Origin: Acidobacteriota bacterium
GTDB lineage: Bacteria; Acidobacteriota; Terriglobia; UBA7540
DNA length: 64,000 bases
Direction of reading: 5' to 3'
Assembly (NCBI GenBank): GCA_021828285.1
Contig: JAKASG010000002.1
Span: 1-64,000, forward strand
Below, one piece after another: positions 43,878-52,609 of the stretch; the first letter of the stretch is position 1; every line of letters starts with the position of its first letter. The position numbers were made by a program, and so were the translations under genes. The notes below the pieces were generated by a model. The model was given only the letters and a program-made list of their open reading frames with translations. It ran no database searches and was not told where the DNA came from.

Positions 43878-45665
43878 ATGAAGAGCATTCGTCCCTGGCG
43901 GCTGAAAATCCTTTATGTGCTCCTGCTGATTCTCGTTTCGCTCAGCATCTTCCCGCTGTGGATTTTCGGGACGAGGATGCTGGCCATGAATCGCGACCGG
44001 CTGGAGACGCAGGAGCGCGAACTTCAGTACACCATCTCAAAATCGCTCGCCCAGCAGATCTCTCTCTACTACCAGAATACGCGGGAACAAGTCCGGCAGT
44101 TTTTCGAGACCATCGCGCCGCTGGCGGTGAAAGTCCCCGAGAATAAGTACGCCACGGATCCGACGCTCGATAACGCCCTCGAATCGCTGGTCACAAGCCG
44201 GCCTTCGGTGGTTTACGCAACCGTGCTGAACAATCAGGCGCGAGGCCGCGGAGTGCAGGCGAACTCGGCGGCGCAATTCAACGTCGCCTCGGACGTTTTC
44301 CTTAGAAACACTCTCGACGCGGCTTTTCTCGCTGCCCATCAAGGGCAGGAGTATGAAAGCAATCCGCTCACGGTTGGCGGCCCCAATGGGAACCAGCCCG
44401 TGATGGTGATGGCCGAGCCCCTCGAGGTCAAAGGCCGTTTCTTTGGAATGGTGGCCGCCGTGGTCACGCTCGAACCGATTGTCAAGCAATTGAACGAGCC
44501 GCGGCAGGCCGGCCTCGAAGCCTACGTTGTGGATAATCGCGGGAAGATCGTGGCGTCGAACAACCCCGACAACAACGTGGCCGGAATTGACGTGAACAAC
44601 ATCGCCATCGTGCAACGCTTCCTCTCGCTCCGCGGACACGCGCACCTGGCTGAAACCACGGAATTCAAAATGGTCAAGGGCCGGCAGCTTGTGCGGATGC
44701 TCGGCACCTATTACCCGACGCTCGGCGGGCGCTGGGGGGTAATCGTCCAGCGGCGCGAAAAAGACGCCTTCATCAGCGTGGTGGAAATGCAGCGCTCGGC
44801 GGTTCGGGTGGGGCTGGGCGTCATCGCGCTCAGCCTGTTGATCGGATTCATCGCCGCAAAGTCCATCACGGAGCCGATCGAGAAACTGACGGAAACGGCC
44901 CGCGCGATCGCCCAGCGCGATTTTACCCGCCGCGCCGATGTCCGGAGCCACACAGAAATGGGTGAGCTTGCCGAAGGCTTCAATCAGATGGCCGGAACCA
45001 TCCAGCAATATATCGGCGACCTCAAGGACGCTTCCGACCAGAATCGCCAGCTCTTTATAGACTCGATCGAGATGATCGCCGCCGCCGTTGACGCCAAGGA
45101 CCCTTACACCAAAGGCCATTCCGGCCGCGTAGCGCAATACTCGATGATCCTCGTGAAGGAACTCGGACTGCCCGAAGAAGAGGCGGAAAAAATAAGGATT
45201 TCGGCCACGTTGCACGACGTAGGGAAAATCGGGATTGAAGACCGCATCCTCAAGAAACCGGGCGTGCTCACCAACGACGAATTCGAGGTGATGAAGCGGC
45301 ACACGATTATGGGGTTTGAAATCGTCCGCCAGGTGAAGCAATTGGAAGAAATGCTTCCGGGCATCCGATGGCACCACGAAGCGCTCAACGGCCAAGGTTA
45401 TCCGGACGGAGTGACGGGCGATGAGATGCCTCTGATGGCGCGCATCATCGCCGTGGCGGACACGTTCGATGCCATCACCACGGACCGTCCCTACCAGGCA
45501 GGACGCGACTTTCCGACCGCACTCGAAATCCTGCGGAAATACGCGGGCAGCAAATACGATCCCGTCGTTGTGGATGCAATGGCCGCGGCTTACTCGAAAG
45601 GCGCGATGCGCGCGCAGGAAGCACGCCGCGCCGCCCTCGCTGCAGCCCCTCCTTCAAAGGCCTGA
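43878..45665 (+). CDS. Cache-HAMP-HD-GYP cyclic-di-GMP phosphodiesterase
   Basis: 595 residues. One membrane helix at about 10-30, a periplasmic Cache-type sensor domain (about 40-300; repeated AVVTLEPIVKQL and AYVVDNRGKIVASN elements), a second helix (about 308-327), HAMP (about 328-380) and an HD-GYP domain with H446-D447 (HDVGKIGI), H499-H500 and the GYPDG motif at 507-511, then DRPYQ. HD-GYP proteins hydrolyse c-di-GMP, sometimes completely to GMP; here activity would respond to a periplasmic ligand. It complements the PilZ protein at the left end of the window. A promoter candidate precedes it. Confidence 0.93.
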   Translation: MKSIRPWRLKILYVLLLILVSLSIFPLWIFGTRMLAMNRDRLETQERELQYTISKSLAQQISLYYQNTREQVRQFFETIAPLAVKVPENKYATDPTLDNALESLVTSRPSVVYATVLNNQARGRGVQANSAAQFNVASDVFLRNTLDAAFLAAHQGQEYESNPLTVGGPNGNQPVMVMAEPLEVKGRFFGMVAAVVTLEPIVKQLNEPRQAGLEAYVVDNRGKIVASNNPDNNVAGIDVNNIAIVQRFLSLRGHAHLAETTEFKMVKGRQLVRMLGTYYPTLGGRWGVIVQRREKDAFISVVEMQRSAVRVGLGVIALSLLIGFIAAKSITEPIEKLTETARAIAQRDFTRRADVRSHTEMGELAEGFNQMAGTIQQYIGDLKDASDQNRQLFIDSIEMIAAAVDAKDPYTKGHSGRVAQYSMILVKELGLPEEEAEKIRISATLHDVGKIGIEDRILKKPGVLTNDEFEVMKRHTIMGFEIVRQVKQLEEMLPGIRWHHEALNGQGYPDGVTGDEMPLMARIIAVADTFDAITTDRPYQAGRDFPTALEILRKYAGSKYDPVVVDAMAAAYSKGAMRAQEARRAALAAAPPSKA

Positions 45666-45702
45666 GCCAAGTTGGACTCGTTCGGGCTACAATAGATAAA
45701 CC

Positions 45703-46656
45703 ATGTCATCGGCGCAAACTCCGGAAAAGACTGGATTCTTCAGCCGGCTCAAAAAAGCCGTCGCCTCCACAAAGGCGCAGTTGGTGGAGCGGATCGAAGC
45801 CATCACCCAGGATCGCACGGAGCTTGACGCCGGCGTCTTCGATGACCTCGAAGCGACGATGATTGCCGGCGATCTGGGGGTGAAAACGGTGCACGAAATC
45901 ATGGAGCGGCTGCGCGAGCGGTCAAGCCGGCGCCTGCTGACTTCGCCCGCTCAGCTCCGCGCATCCATTGAGGAGGAAATTCTCGCCATCCTCGAGCGCC
46001 CTGCCAAAGCCGAAAAACCGTTGCGGCAGCCTCCTGAAGGATTGCCGGAAGTAATTTTCGTCGTGGGCGTGAATGGCGCGGGGAAAACTACGACGATCGC
46101 CAAGCTCGCGAGGCTGTACCTCGAACAAAACCGAAAACCGCTGCTCGGAGCCGCGGACACGTTCCGCGCTGCGGCGAATGAACAACTGGAAATCTGGGCG
46201 CGGCGACTGGGAATAGAAATCATCCAGCAAAAGCCGGGCGCCGATCCGTCAGCCGTAGTCTTTGACGCCCTTGCGCGGGGAAAAGCACAGCATTTGAGCC
46301 CGGTGATTGTGGACACCGCCGGGCGGCTGCATACCAAGCAAAACCTGATGGCTGAACTTGCCAAAATGTGCCGCATCGCCGGGCGTGAAGTTCCCGATGC
46401 GCCGCATCAGGTGCTGCTCGTGATCGACGCCACAACCGGGCAGAACGGCCTCGCACAGGCGCGGCAGTTTGCCGAACGCACGGGCGTGAATGGCATTGTC
46501 CTGACCAAGCTTGACGGGACAGCCAAAGGAGGCGTTGTAGTTGCGATTGCCGCGGAACTGGGTGTGCCCATCCGCTACGTCGGCATCGGCGAGCACGCCG
46601 ACGATCTGATTCCCTTCAACGCCAGGGAATTCGTAACTTCGCTTTTCGAAGCGTGA
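45703..46656 (+). CDS. ftsY: Signal recognition particle receptor FtsY
   Basis: SRP-receptor GTPase targeting membrane proteins to the translocon. 317 residues: N-terminal four-helix N domain (FFSRLKKAVASTK), G1 GVNGAGKTTTIAKLA, DTFRAAANEQL, G3 VDTAGRL, G4 TKLDGTAKGG and the C-terminal GVPIRYVGIGEHADDLIPF. The acidic N-terminal extension of the E. coli protein is absent, which is usual outside gamma-proteobacteria. Confidence 0.97.
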   Translation: MSSAQTPEKTGFFSRLKKAVASTKAQLVERIEAITQDRTELDAGVFDDLEATMIAGDLGVKTVHEIMERLRERSSRRLLTSPAQLRASIEEEILAILERPAKAEKPLRQPPEGLPEVIFVVGVNGAGKTTTIAKLARLYLEQNRKPLLGAADTFRAAANEQLEIWARRLGIEIIQQKPGADPSAVVFDALARGKAQHLSPVIVDTAGRLHTKQNLMAELAKMCRIAGREVPDAPHQVLLVIDATTGQNGLAQARQFAERTGVNGIVLTKLDGTAKGGVVVAIAAELGVPIRYVGIGEHADDLIPFNAREFVTSLFEA

Positions 46657-46737
46657 GTTCGACGAGCTCGCGGGCTTTGCGATGAAACTCCGGGGCCGGC
46701 TTTCAACATCATTCCAGCTTTCCATTCGGGAGGGATT

Positions 46738-48162
46738 ATGAGCGGCAGAAATCGTCGCGACTTTTTGAAGTTGGCCGGGTCCATCGGCGCGTCAGCCGCC
46801 GTTGCGCGCGCGGGACAATCAAAGGCCGCCGCGGAACCGCCGCCGGGCCCGGTGCGTGCGTGGAGAACGACGACGGGCCAAATGTTTCAGCCGATCGAGC
46901 CGCCGCAATGGGCGCCCTGGAAGGAAGCGTCGCCGGCGGCCATTCATCTTGACCCGGCAACGCATTATCAGGCGATTCTCGGATTTGGCGGAGCCTTCAC
47001 GGACGCCTCCTGCTATCTGTTTCACCGGATGGCTCGCGAGGATCGGAAGGCGCTTTTGTCCGATTTATTCGGATCCGAGGGTCTCGGGTTTTCTGTCTGC
47101 CGAACCTGCATCGGATCGAGCGATTATTCGACAAAAATGTACAGTTATGATGAAAGCTCCCAGCCCGACCTGGAATTGAAGAATTTCAGCATCGAGCACG
47201 ATCGCAAATGGATTCTTCCCACGCTGCTCGAAGCCGGGCGAATCAATTCCAATCTTTTTCTCTTTTCCTCGCCCTGGAGCCCTCCGGGATGGATGAAGCC
47301 GAACGGTTCGATGCTGGGCGGCAACATGGACGGCAGATACATGGGACCCTACGCGCAATATTTCATTAATTTTCTCAACGCTTATTCCGCCGCCGGCGTG
47401 ACCATCCAGGCGGTCACAGTTCAAAACGAAGTGGACACCGACCAGGATTGCAGAATGCCGGCCGCCGTTTGGGGGCAGGAATACGAAATCAAGTTCGTCA
47501 AGAAATTTCTCGCTCCCGCCCTTCAGAAAGCGTCACTCCAGACGAAAATATGGATTCTCGACCACAACTACGACCTCTGGGGACGCGTCGTGGATGAATT
47601 GGGCGATCCCGATGTCTATAACGCCGTGGACGGTGTGGCGTGGCACGGATATTTCGGAACGCCGGATTCGATGACGCGAGTGCACGATACGTTCCCGGCA
47701 AAACACGCCTACTGGACTGAAGGCGGGCCGGACTCTTTCGACAAGCCTGGCTATGGAACAAATTGGGCCAAATGGTCGAGCACGTTCACCGCGATTCTCA
47801 GGAATTACGCCCGGTGCATCGTTTCGTGGAATCTCTTGCTCGATGAGAAAGGCAAGCCGAATATCGGCCCCTTTACAGCCGGCGGCTTGGTCACCCTTGA
47901 TTCAAAGACTCAGAAACTAAGCATGAGCGGGCAGTACAGGGCTTTTGCGCATTACTCGAAGACGATGCAAAGAGGAGCACGCATTTTCGCATCGTGGGGA
48001 GAGCTTCCGGGCATTGATCATCTTGCGGCTGAAAATCCCGATGGGAGCCGCGTGGTCGTGCTCACCAATCGCGGCCTCGACCAACGCGTTCAATGCATTC
48101 TCGCGTCACGCGCCTTGAATCTCGCGCTTCCGCCCGACTCCGTCACGACGCTCGTGTGGTGA
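46738..48162 (+). CDS. Tat-exported glycoside hydrolase family 30 enzyme
   Basis: 474 residues. A twin-arginine signal (NRRDFLKLAGSIGASAAVA) indicates export of the folded enzyme. The body is GH30: GFGGAFTDASC, FSSPWSPPGWMKPNG, acid/base E231 in VQNEVDT and nucleophile E328 in YWTEGGPDS. GH30 members of this type act as glucosylceramidases or beta-1,6-glucanases, so the substrate is uncertain. GGGAGGG lies just upstream of the ATG. It stands alone between ftsY and the FecR gene. Confidence 0.92.
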   Translation: MSGRNRRDFLKLAGSIGASAAVARAGQSKAAAEPPPGPVRAWRTTTGQMFQPIEPPQWAPWKEASPAAIHLDPATHYQAILGFGGAFTDASCYLFHRMAREDRKALLSDLFGSEGLGFSVCRTCIGSSDYSTKMYSYDESSQPDLELKNFSIEHDRKWILPTLLEAGRINSNLFLFSSPWSPPGWMKPNGSMLGGNMDGRYMGPYAQYFINFLNAYSAAGVTIQAVTVQNEVDTDQDCRMPAAVWGQEYEIKFVKKFLAPALQKASLQTKIWILDHNYDLWGRVVDELGDPDVYNAVDGVAWHGYFGTPDSMTRVHDTFPAKHAYWTEGGPDSFDKPGYGTNWAKWSSTFTAILRNYARCIVSWNLLLDEKGKPNIGPFTAGGLVTLDSKTQKLSMSGQYRAFAHYSKTMQRGARIFASWGELPGIDHLAAENPDGSRVVVLTNRGLDQRVQCILASRALNLALPPDSVTTLVW

Positions 48163-48224
48163 ACGCCAGGATATACTTGACCCCGTGGTTCGTTTAGGGA
48201 AAAATAACAGCGGGTCAAAGGGTC

Positions 48225-49541
48225 GTGAGCACTGGTCATCCGCCTGGAATGCCGCCGGAACGGAAGTCTCACTACAGCGTAGTTTGGACGACCATCTCTT
48301 ACCGGACCATCGCGCTCTATGCGGGTCTGATATTTATCGGCCTTAACCTGGTTTTCTATCTGATTTCGCCGCATTTTTTCCGGGCTGCGGCGCGGAAAAT
48401 GCTGTCGCTCCTGACGGCGGGAGCGGTGGCAGGCCAGCAAATGAATACTGCGTCATTCAAACGGGAGGCTCATTTCGTCAATCTCGACGGGACGGTTCGC
48501 GTCAAGAAGGGCCAATCGCTTGACTGGATTCCGGCCGATTACAATACTCCGCTCGAGAAAGGCGATTTCGTTCAGACGGGGAGTGACGGTGTGGCGCGGA
48601 TCATTTTTTCAGACGGCACGAATTACGTGATCAAGCCCGATTCGCTCATCGTCATCGAGGAGAGCGGACAAGATCCGGTCACGCGAGCCACGCGAGTGGC
48701 TGTCCAGGTAAGTTCCGGCGCAGTGGACCTCTCAACCGGAAAATTTGAGGTGGCCGGCTCGACTTCGCAGGTGGCGTTTGAGGATGCGGTGGCGAGCCTG
48801 GGGCAGGAGACGCGCGCCGTCGTCCAGAACGATCCAAAGCGCGACATTCACCTGATGACGGTGGACGAAGGCCGCGCCAAAGTCACCCGCGGCTCGACAA
48901 CCGTCCAGTTGGGCCAGTATGACCGGGTGGCTTTCAACTCCGGACAGCCCGGCTTAACGGAAAGCAAAGTCATCGCGCCGCCGGTGCTCATTGCGCCGGA
49001 AAATATGGCTTTGACGATCGCTCGAGACCCAATGAATGCACCCATCGAGTTTTCCTGGACTCGCGTGCCCGATGCGGCAGCCTACCGCCTCGAGATTTCG
49101 CCTTCCGGAATGTTTTCGAATCTGGTCGTGAACAAGACCGTGACGGGCCAGCCTTCGACGGTGGTCACGGGTCTGGAAGAAGGTTTCTATTATTGGCAGG
49201 TCAGCTCGATTGACCGAAAAGGCGTCGAAAGCCAGCCTTCGGGCGCGAACCGCTTCAATCTGGTCCAACAAGCGTCAACAGGCAACACCGCGTTTCTCAA
49301 AATCACCCAAATCATTCAGCACGGGCGAGTCGTCGAGGTGGATGGAGTGACGGCGCCTGGCTCGACGGTCATCATCAGCGCCGGTGGCCAGAACCAGCGC
49401 GTCTTCAATATCGCTCCGGACGGGACTTTCCGCAGCTTCACGGCTCCTTTGGCGCAGCGGGGCTCGAACGAAGTGACGGTTACCGCTGTGGACCGAAAAG
49501 GCGAAGTCAATACGGTTCGCAAGGCCGTCGTTGTGCAATGA
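48225..49541 (+). CDS. FecR-domain protein with a single membrane anchor
   Basis: 438 residues. Short cytoplasmic part, one membrane helix (about 28-48, ALYAGLIFIGLNLVFYLI), then a FecR domain (about 85-240; KKGQSLDWIPADYNTPLEKG, ARIIFSDGTNYVIKPDSLIVI), a fibronectin-III-like domain (about 268-345; FSWTRVPDAAAYRLEIS) and an Ig-like C-terminus. FecR proteins elsewhere sense TonB-receptor state for an ECF sigma factor, but there is no sigma gene here, so this looks like an envelope structural or signalling protein. Start GTG 48225. A weak TTGACC-17-AAAAAT promoter candidate is at 48177-48205. Precedes mreB by 31 bp. Confidence 0.85.
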   Translation: MSTGHPPGMPPERKSHYSVVWTTISYRTIALYAGLIFIGLNLVFYLISPHFFRAAARKMLSLLTAGAVAGQQMNTASFKREAHFVNLDGTVRVKKGQSLDWIPADYNTPLEKGDFVQTGSDGVARIIFSDGTNYVIKPDSLIVIEESGQDPVTRATRVAVQVSSGAVDLSTGKFEVAGSTSQVAFEDAVASLGQETRAVVQNDPKRDIHLMTVDEGRAKVTRGSTTVQLGQYDRVAFNSGQPGLTESKVIAPPVLIAPENMALTIARDPMNAPIEFSWTRVPDAAAYRLEISPSGMFSNLVVNKTVTGQPSTVVTGLEEGFYYWQVSSIDRKGVESQPSGANRFNLVQQASTGNTAFLKITQIIQHGRVVEVDGVTAPGSTVIISAGGQNQRVFNIAPDGTFRSFTAPLAQRGSNEVTVTAVDRKGEVNTVRKAVVVQ

Positions 49542-49572
49542 ACCATAAGAGCCGGACGCGAACGGGAAAGAA

Positions 49573-50610
49573 ATGTCGAACGGAATGAATTTTCGCTCTC
49601 TCTTTAGCATCCTCTCTTCGGACTTGGCGATTGATCTCGGAACGGCCAACACGCTCGTCTATGCGAAGGGCAAAGGGATTGTGGTGAATGAGCCCTCGAT
49701 CGTCGCCATCAACAAAGTGACGGGCGATATCGAGGCGGTCGGCCGGGAAGCGAAGGAGATGCTCGGCCGAACGCCGGGCAACATCGTCGCCATCCGTCCG
49801 CTGAAGGACGGCGTGATCGCCGACTTCAAGGTGACGGAGAAGATGCTCAATTACTTCATTCACAAGGCCCACAACCGGAAGATGTTCGTGCACCCGCGAA
49901 TTGTCATCGGGGTGCCTTCTGAAATCACGCAAGTGGAAAAGCGCGCCGTGCAGGATTCGGCCTTCCGCGCGAAGGCGAGTGAAGTCTTCCTGGTCGAGCA
50001 GGCGATGATGGCGGCGATTGGCTCCGGCCTGCCGATCACGGAGCCGTCCGGAAGCATGATCGTAGACATCGGCGGCGGGACAACGGACATTGCCGTGATA
50101 TCGCTTTCCGGAATCGTTTACAGCCGCTCGGTGCGGGTGGCGGGAAACGAATTCGACGAAGCCCTCACGGCGTACCTCAAGCGCAAATATAACCTGCTGA
50201 TCGGCGAGCGCACGGCGGAGCAAATCAAGATAGAAATCGGCTCCGCCTATCCGCTCGAAAAACCGCAGACCATGGAAATCAAAGGAAGACACCTTCTCGA
50301 AGGCATCCCCAAAACGGTGACCATTGACGATTCCGAAATTCGTGACGCTCTTTCCGAGTGCGTGGCAACGATCATCAACGCGATTCGCGTCGCGCTCGAG
50401 CGCACGCCGCCGGAGCTTTCCGCAGATATTTCAGACCGCGGCATTGTGCTCACCGGCGGTGGCGCCTTACTCAAAAACCTCGATAAACGAATTCGCGAGG
50501 AAACCGGCCTTCCCGTTTCGATCGCGGAAGACCCGCTCGCTTCCGTCGTTTTGGGGACGGGCCGGATGCTGACCGACTTCACGCTCCTCCGGCGGGTTGC
50601 AATAGAATAA
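49573..50610 (+). CDS. mreB: Rod-shape protein MreB
   Basis: Actin-like filament protein guiding lateral wall synthesis. 345 residues: phosphate 1 [18 protein letters not shown], phosphate 2 [17 protein letters not shown], and adenosine motif [16 protein letters not shown]. Amphipathic N-terminus ([11 protein letters not shown]) for membrane contact. Starts the mreBCD run 31 bp after the FecR gene. Confidence 0.98.
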   Translation: MSNGMNFRSLFSILSSDLAIDLGTANTLVYAKGKGIVVNEPSIVAINKVTGDIEAVGREAKEMLGRTPGNIVAIRPLKDGVIADFKVTEKMLNYFIHKAHNRKMFVHPRIVIGVPSEITQVEKRAVQDSAFRAKASEVFLVEQAMMAAIGSGLPITEPSGSMIVDIGGGTTDIAVISLSGIVYSRSVRVAGNEFDEALTAYLKRKYNLLIGERTAEQIKIEIGSAYPLEKPQTMEIKGRHLLEGIPKTVTIDDSEIRDALSECVATIINAIRVALERTPPELSADISDRGIVLTGGGALLKNLDKRIREETGLPVSIAEDPLASVVLGTGRMLTDFTLLRRVAIE

Positions 50611-50671
50611 TCGCCGCCTCGGATTGACCCCCAGCAGGCGCGCGCGTTACCGGGCGGCGGATCAAAACACC

Positions 50672-51595
50672 ATGCTCGATTCCGAATGGTCCGATTTTAC
50701 CGGCCCCGGCCGCTCCCGCAGCCGGGATGGACGCGAACGAATGCCGGCTTTTCTCGCTTCCCACAGCGCCTTTTTTGTCCTGCTGGGCGTGTTGCTGGGC
50801 CAAGTGCTCCTGCTATCGTTTCAAATCACGCGAAACCGGAATGTGCGGCTCATTCACGTTTGGGCGGCCGGCGTGTTCGGACCGTTTGACCGGGCATTGA
50901 GGAGCGCAAGTTCGGACGTTGGCGGCGCATGGTCGGACTATTCCGGAATGTGGAGCGCCGAAGAAGAAAATCATGAGCTTTCCGCTCAACTGGCGCAGGC
51001 GCGCTGGCGAATCGCCCAGTTGACCGAGCAGGCGGCGGAAGCCGCGCGACTGCGCGCGCTGCTGAATTTCAAGACGCAAGACCCGTTGAACACCCTCGCG
51101 GCTGAAGTGATCGCTTCGAGCCCCGCGCCCGGCTCGCGCAGCGTGCTTATTGACCGCGGCCAAAGCGACGGCCTCCGGCGCAATATGGCCGTCGTGACCC
51201 CGAGCGGGATCGTCGGTGAAATCGCCGCCGTCTATCCGCATTCGGCGGAGGTTCTGCTGATTACCGATCCTTCGAGCGGAGCCGGTTGCATGCTGGCAGG
51301 GAGCCGCACGCAGGGAGTCCTGCAAGGAACCGGGTTGGCCTTCTGCCGGCTGAAGTACGTCATGAATGATGAGCCCGTCAAAGTGGGTGAGGCAGTGCTC
51401 ACTTCCGGTCTCGACCAGATTTATCCGAAAGGTCTGCCCGTGGGCGTGGTGGCGAGCGCGACGCGCGGCAACATCTACAAAGACATTCAAGTGAAGCCTG
51501 CCGCCGCTTTGGACCGATTGGAGAACGTGCTGGTGGTCATCGGATCCTCCGCCAGCGCCGGGCCGGCGCCCGGGGAGCGGGCAACGCAAAGGTAA
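50672..51595 (+). CDS. mreC: Rod-shape protein MreC
   Basis: Periplasmic scaffold of the elongasome. 307 residues from ATG 50672: one membrane helix (about 34-53, FVLLGVLLGQVLLLSF), a coiled coil (about 95-135; ENHELSAQLAQARWRIAQL) and the double beta-barrel domain (PGSRSVLIDRGQSDGLRRNM ... VVTPSGIVGEIAAVYPHSAEVLLI). The frame is open upstream to a TTG at 50624. Sits 61 bp after mreB. Confidence 0.94.
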   Translation: MLDSEWSDFTGPGRSRSRDGRERMPAFLASHSAFFVLLGVLLGQVLLLSFQITRNRNVRLIHVWAAGVFGPFDRALRSASSDVGGAWSDYSGMWSAEEENHELSAQLAQARWRIAQLTEQAAEAARLRALLNFKTQDPLNTLAAEVIASSPAPGSRSVLIDRGQSDGLRRNMAVVTPSGIVGEIAAVYPHSAEVLLITDPSSGAGCMLAGSRTQGVLQGTGLAFCRLKYVMNDEPVKVGEAVLTSGLDQIYPKGLPVGVVASATRGNIYKDIQVKPAAALDRLENVLVVIGSSASAGPAPGERATQR

Positions 51596-51653
51596 CGCGC
51601 CAGAGCAATGCTTCGACTTCGGCCGGCTGGTTCAAGAATTCCCTTTCAACACA

Positions 51654-52172
51654 ATGGGTGGAGCGAGATTCAACGCGAGACGAAAAGAGGTTTTTCGCGT
51701 GCGTCCCGCGGTGCTGCTGATTTCGGCTTTCATCAGCCTGCTTCTCCAGACTTTTCTTCCCCTGACGACCCCGGCCGCGAGGCTCTTTGATTTTCCGCTG
51801 CTCGTAACCATCTACTTTTCCGTGTTTCGACAACACAAAATTTTCGGCATCTGGCTGGGAACGATCCTCGGTCTTCTTCAAGACGCTCTCTCGCACGGCT
51901 ATTTGGGTATTATGGGGGCTGCGGACGCCGTCATCGGCTACCTGGCGGCGTCGGTTGGCATCAAACTGAATCTTGAGGGCATTCTAGCGCGGGGTTTGCT
52001 GACCGGACTGCTCGTGATTGTCCACGACCTGTGCGTATTCGGGCTGTTACACGCCATGCTGGAAACGCCGCCGCCGCTTCGCTCATTCGATATGGTCAGC
52101 AGTGCGCTGGTTAATATGGCGACGGCGCTGCTCCTGTTTCAAACCCTTGACCGCTTCAAACGGTCAACTTGA
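51654..52172 (+). CDS. mreD: Rod-shape protein MreD
   Basis: 172-residue membrane protein with five to six helices (VLLISAFISLLLQTFLPL, LVTIYFSVFRQHKIFGIWLG, LLQDALSHGYLGIMGAADAV). The Q-D-A-L-S-H segment in the middle is typical of MreD. A GTG at 51699 preceded by AGAGG is an alternative start. In many genomes mrdA and rodA come next; here a tRNA gene follows instead. Confidence 0.9.
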   Translation: MGGARFNARRKEVFRVRPAVLLISAFISLLLQTFLPLTTPAARLFDFPLLVTIYFSVFRQHKIFGIWLGTILGLLQDALSHGYLGIMGAADAVIGYLAASVGIKLNLEGILARGLLTGLLVIVHDLCVFGLLHAMLETPPPLRSFDMVSSALVNMATALLLFQTLDRFKRST

Positions 52173-52230
52173 AAAGCGCTGTGCGGACTTCGACATTGTG
52201 CTAATCTGGGTCGGAATAGCTCCAAGCCGC

Positions 52231-52307
<77 letters not shown>

Positions 52308-52609
52308 CTCAAAATCGCTTCGTCAGGCTCCCAACAACTCCCATGGCGCGCGGGACTGCCGTATAATTTACAAGGAGGTCCAGTGACGGTCGTTTGTGGC
52401 AAAGACCATACGGCAGTGTGCTGTGGCCCGGCAGCAAACACCTTGCGAATTAGGCTCCGCACAGGACCAGTCCGAGGGCGCGCTTGAGGCCCGATACGAA
52501 AGCCTTTGAAAACTATTCAACAGATGGCATTCATCTTCTCGCACGACCCTCTGTGAGCCCGTTGATAGGCTCCCTGCCCAGACGCTCGACTGCCGCGCAC
52601 GCCAAATTT
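52308..52609. other. Region between tRNA-Arg and the Reg_prop kinase
   Basis: 302 bases. It holds a perfect TATAAT at 52362-52367 without a recognisable -35 box, an AAGGAGGT sequence at 52372-52379 and a 34-codon frame (52383-52487, listed separately). The kinase frame is open from a TTG at 52484, but its signal peptide starts at 52610. Confidence 0.5.
52383..52487 (+). CDS. Possible small protein, 34 residues, cysteine-containing
   Basis: GTG at 52383 preceded by AAGGAGGT (52372-52379, full complement of the 16S rRNA tail, spacing only three bases) and by TATAAT at 52362. The product would read MTVVCGKDHTAVCCGPAANT followed by an Arg-rich end, with three cysteines. No family is recognised. 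The strong ribosome-binding sequence is the only real support; it may be accidental. Confidence 0.25.
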   Translation: MTVVCGKDHTAVCCGPAANTLRIRLRTGPVRGRA

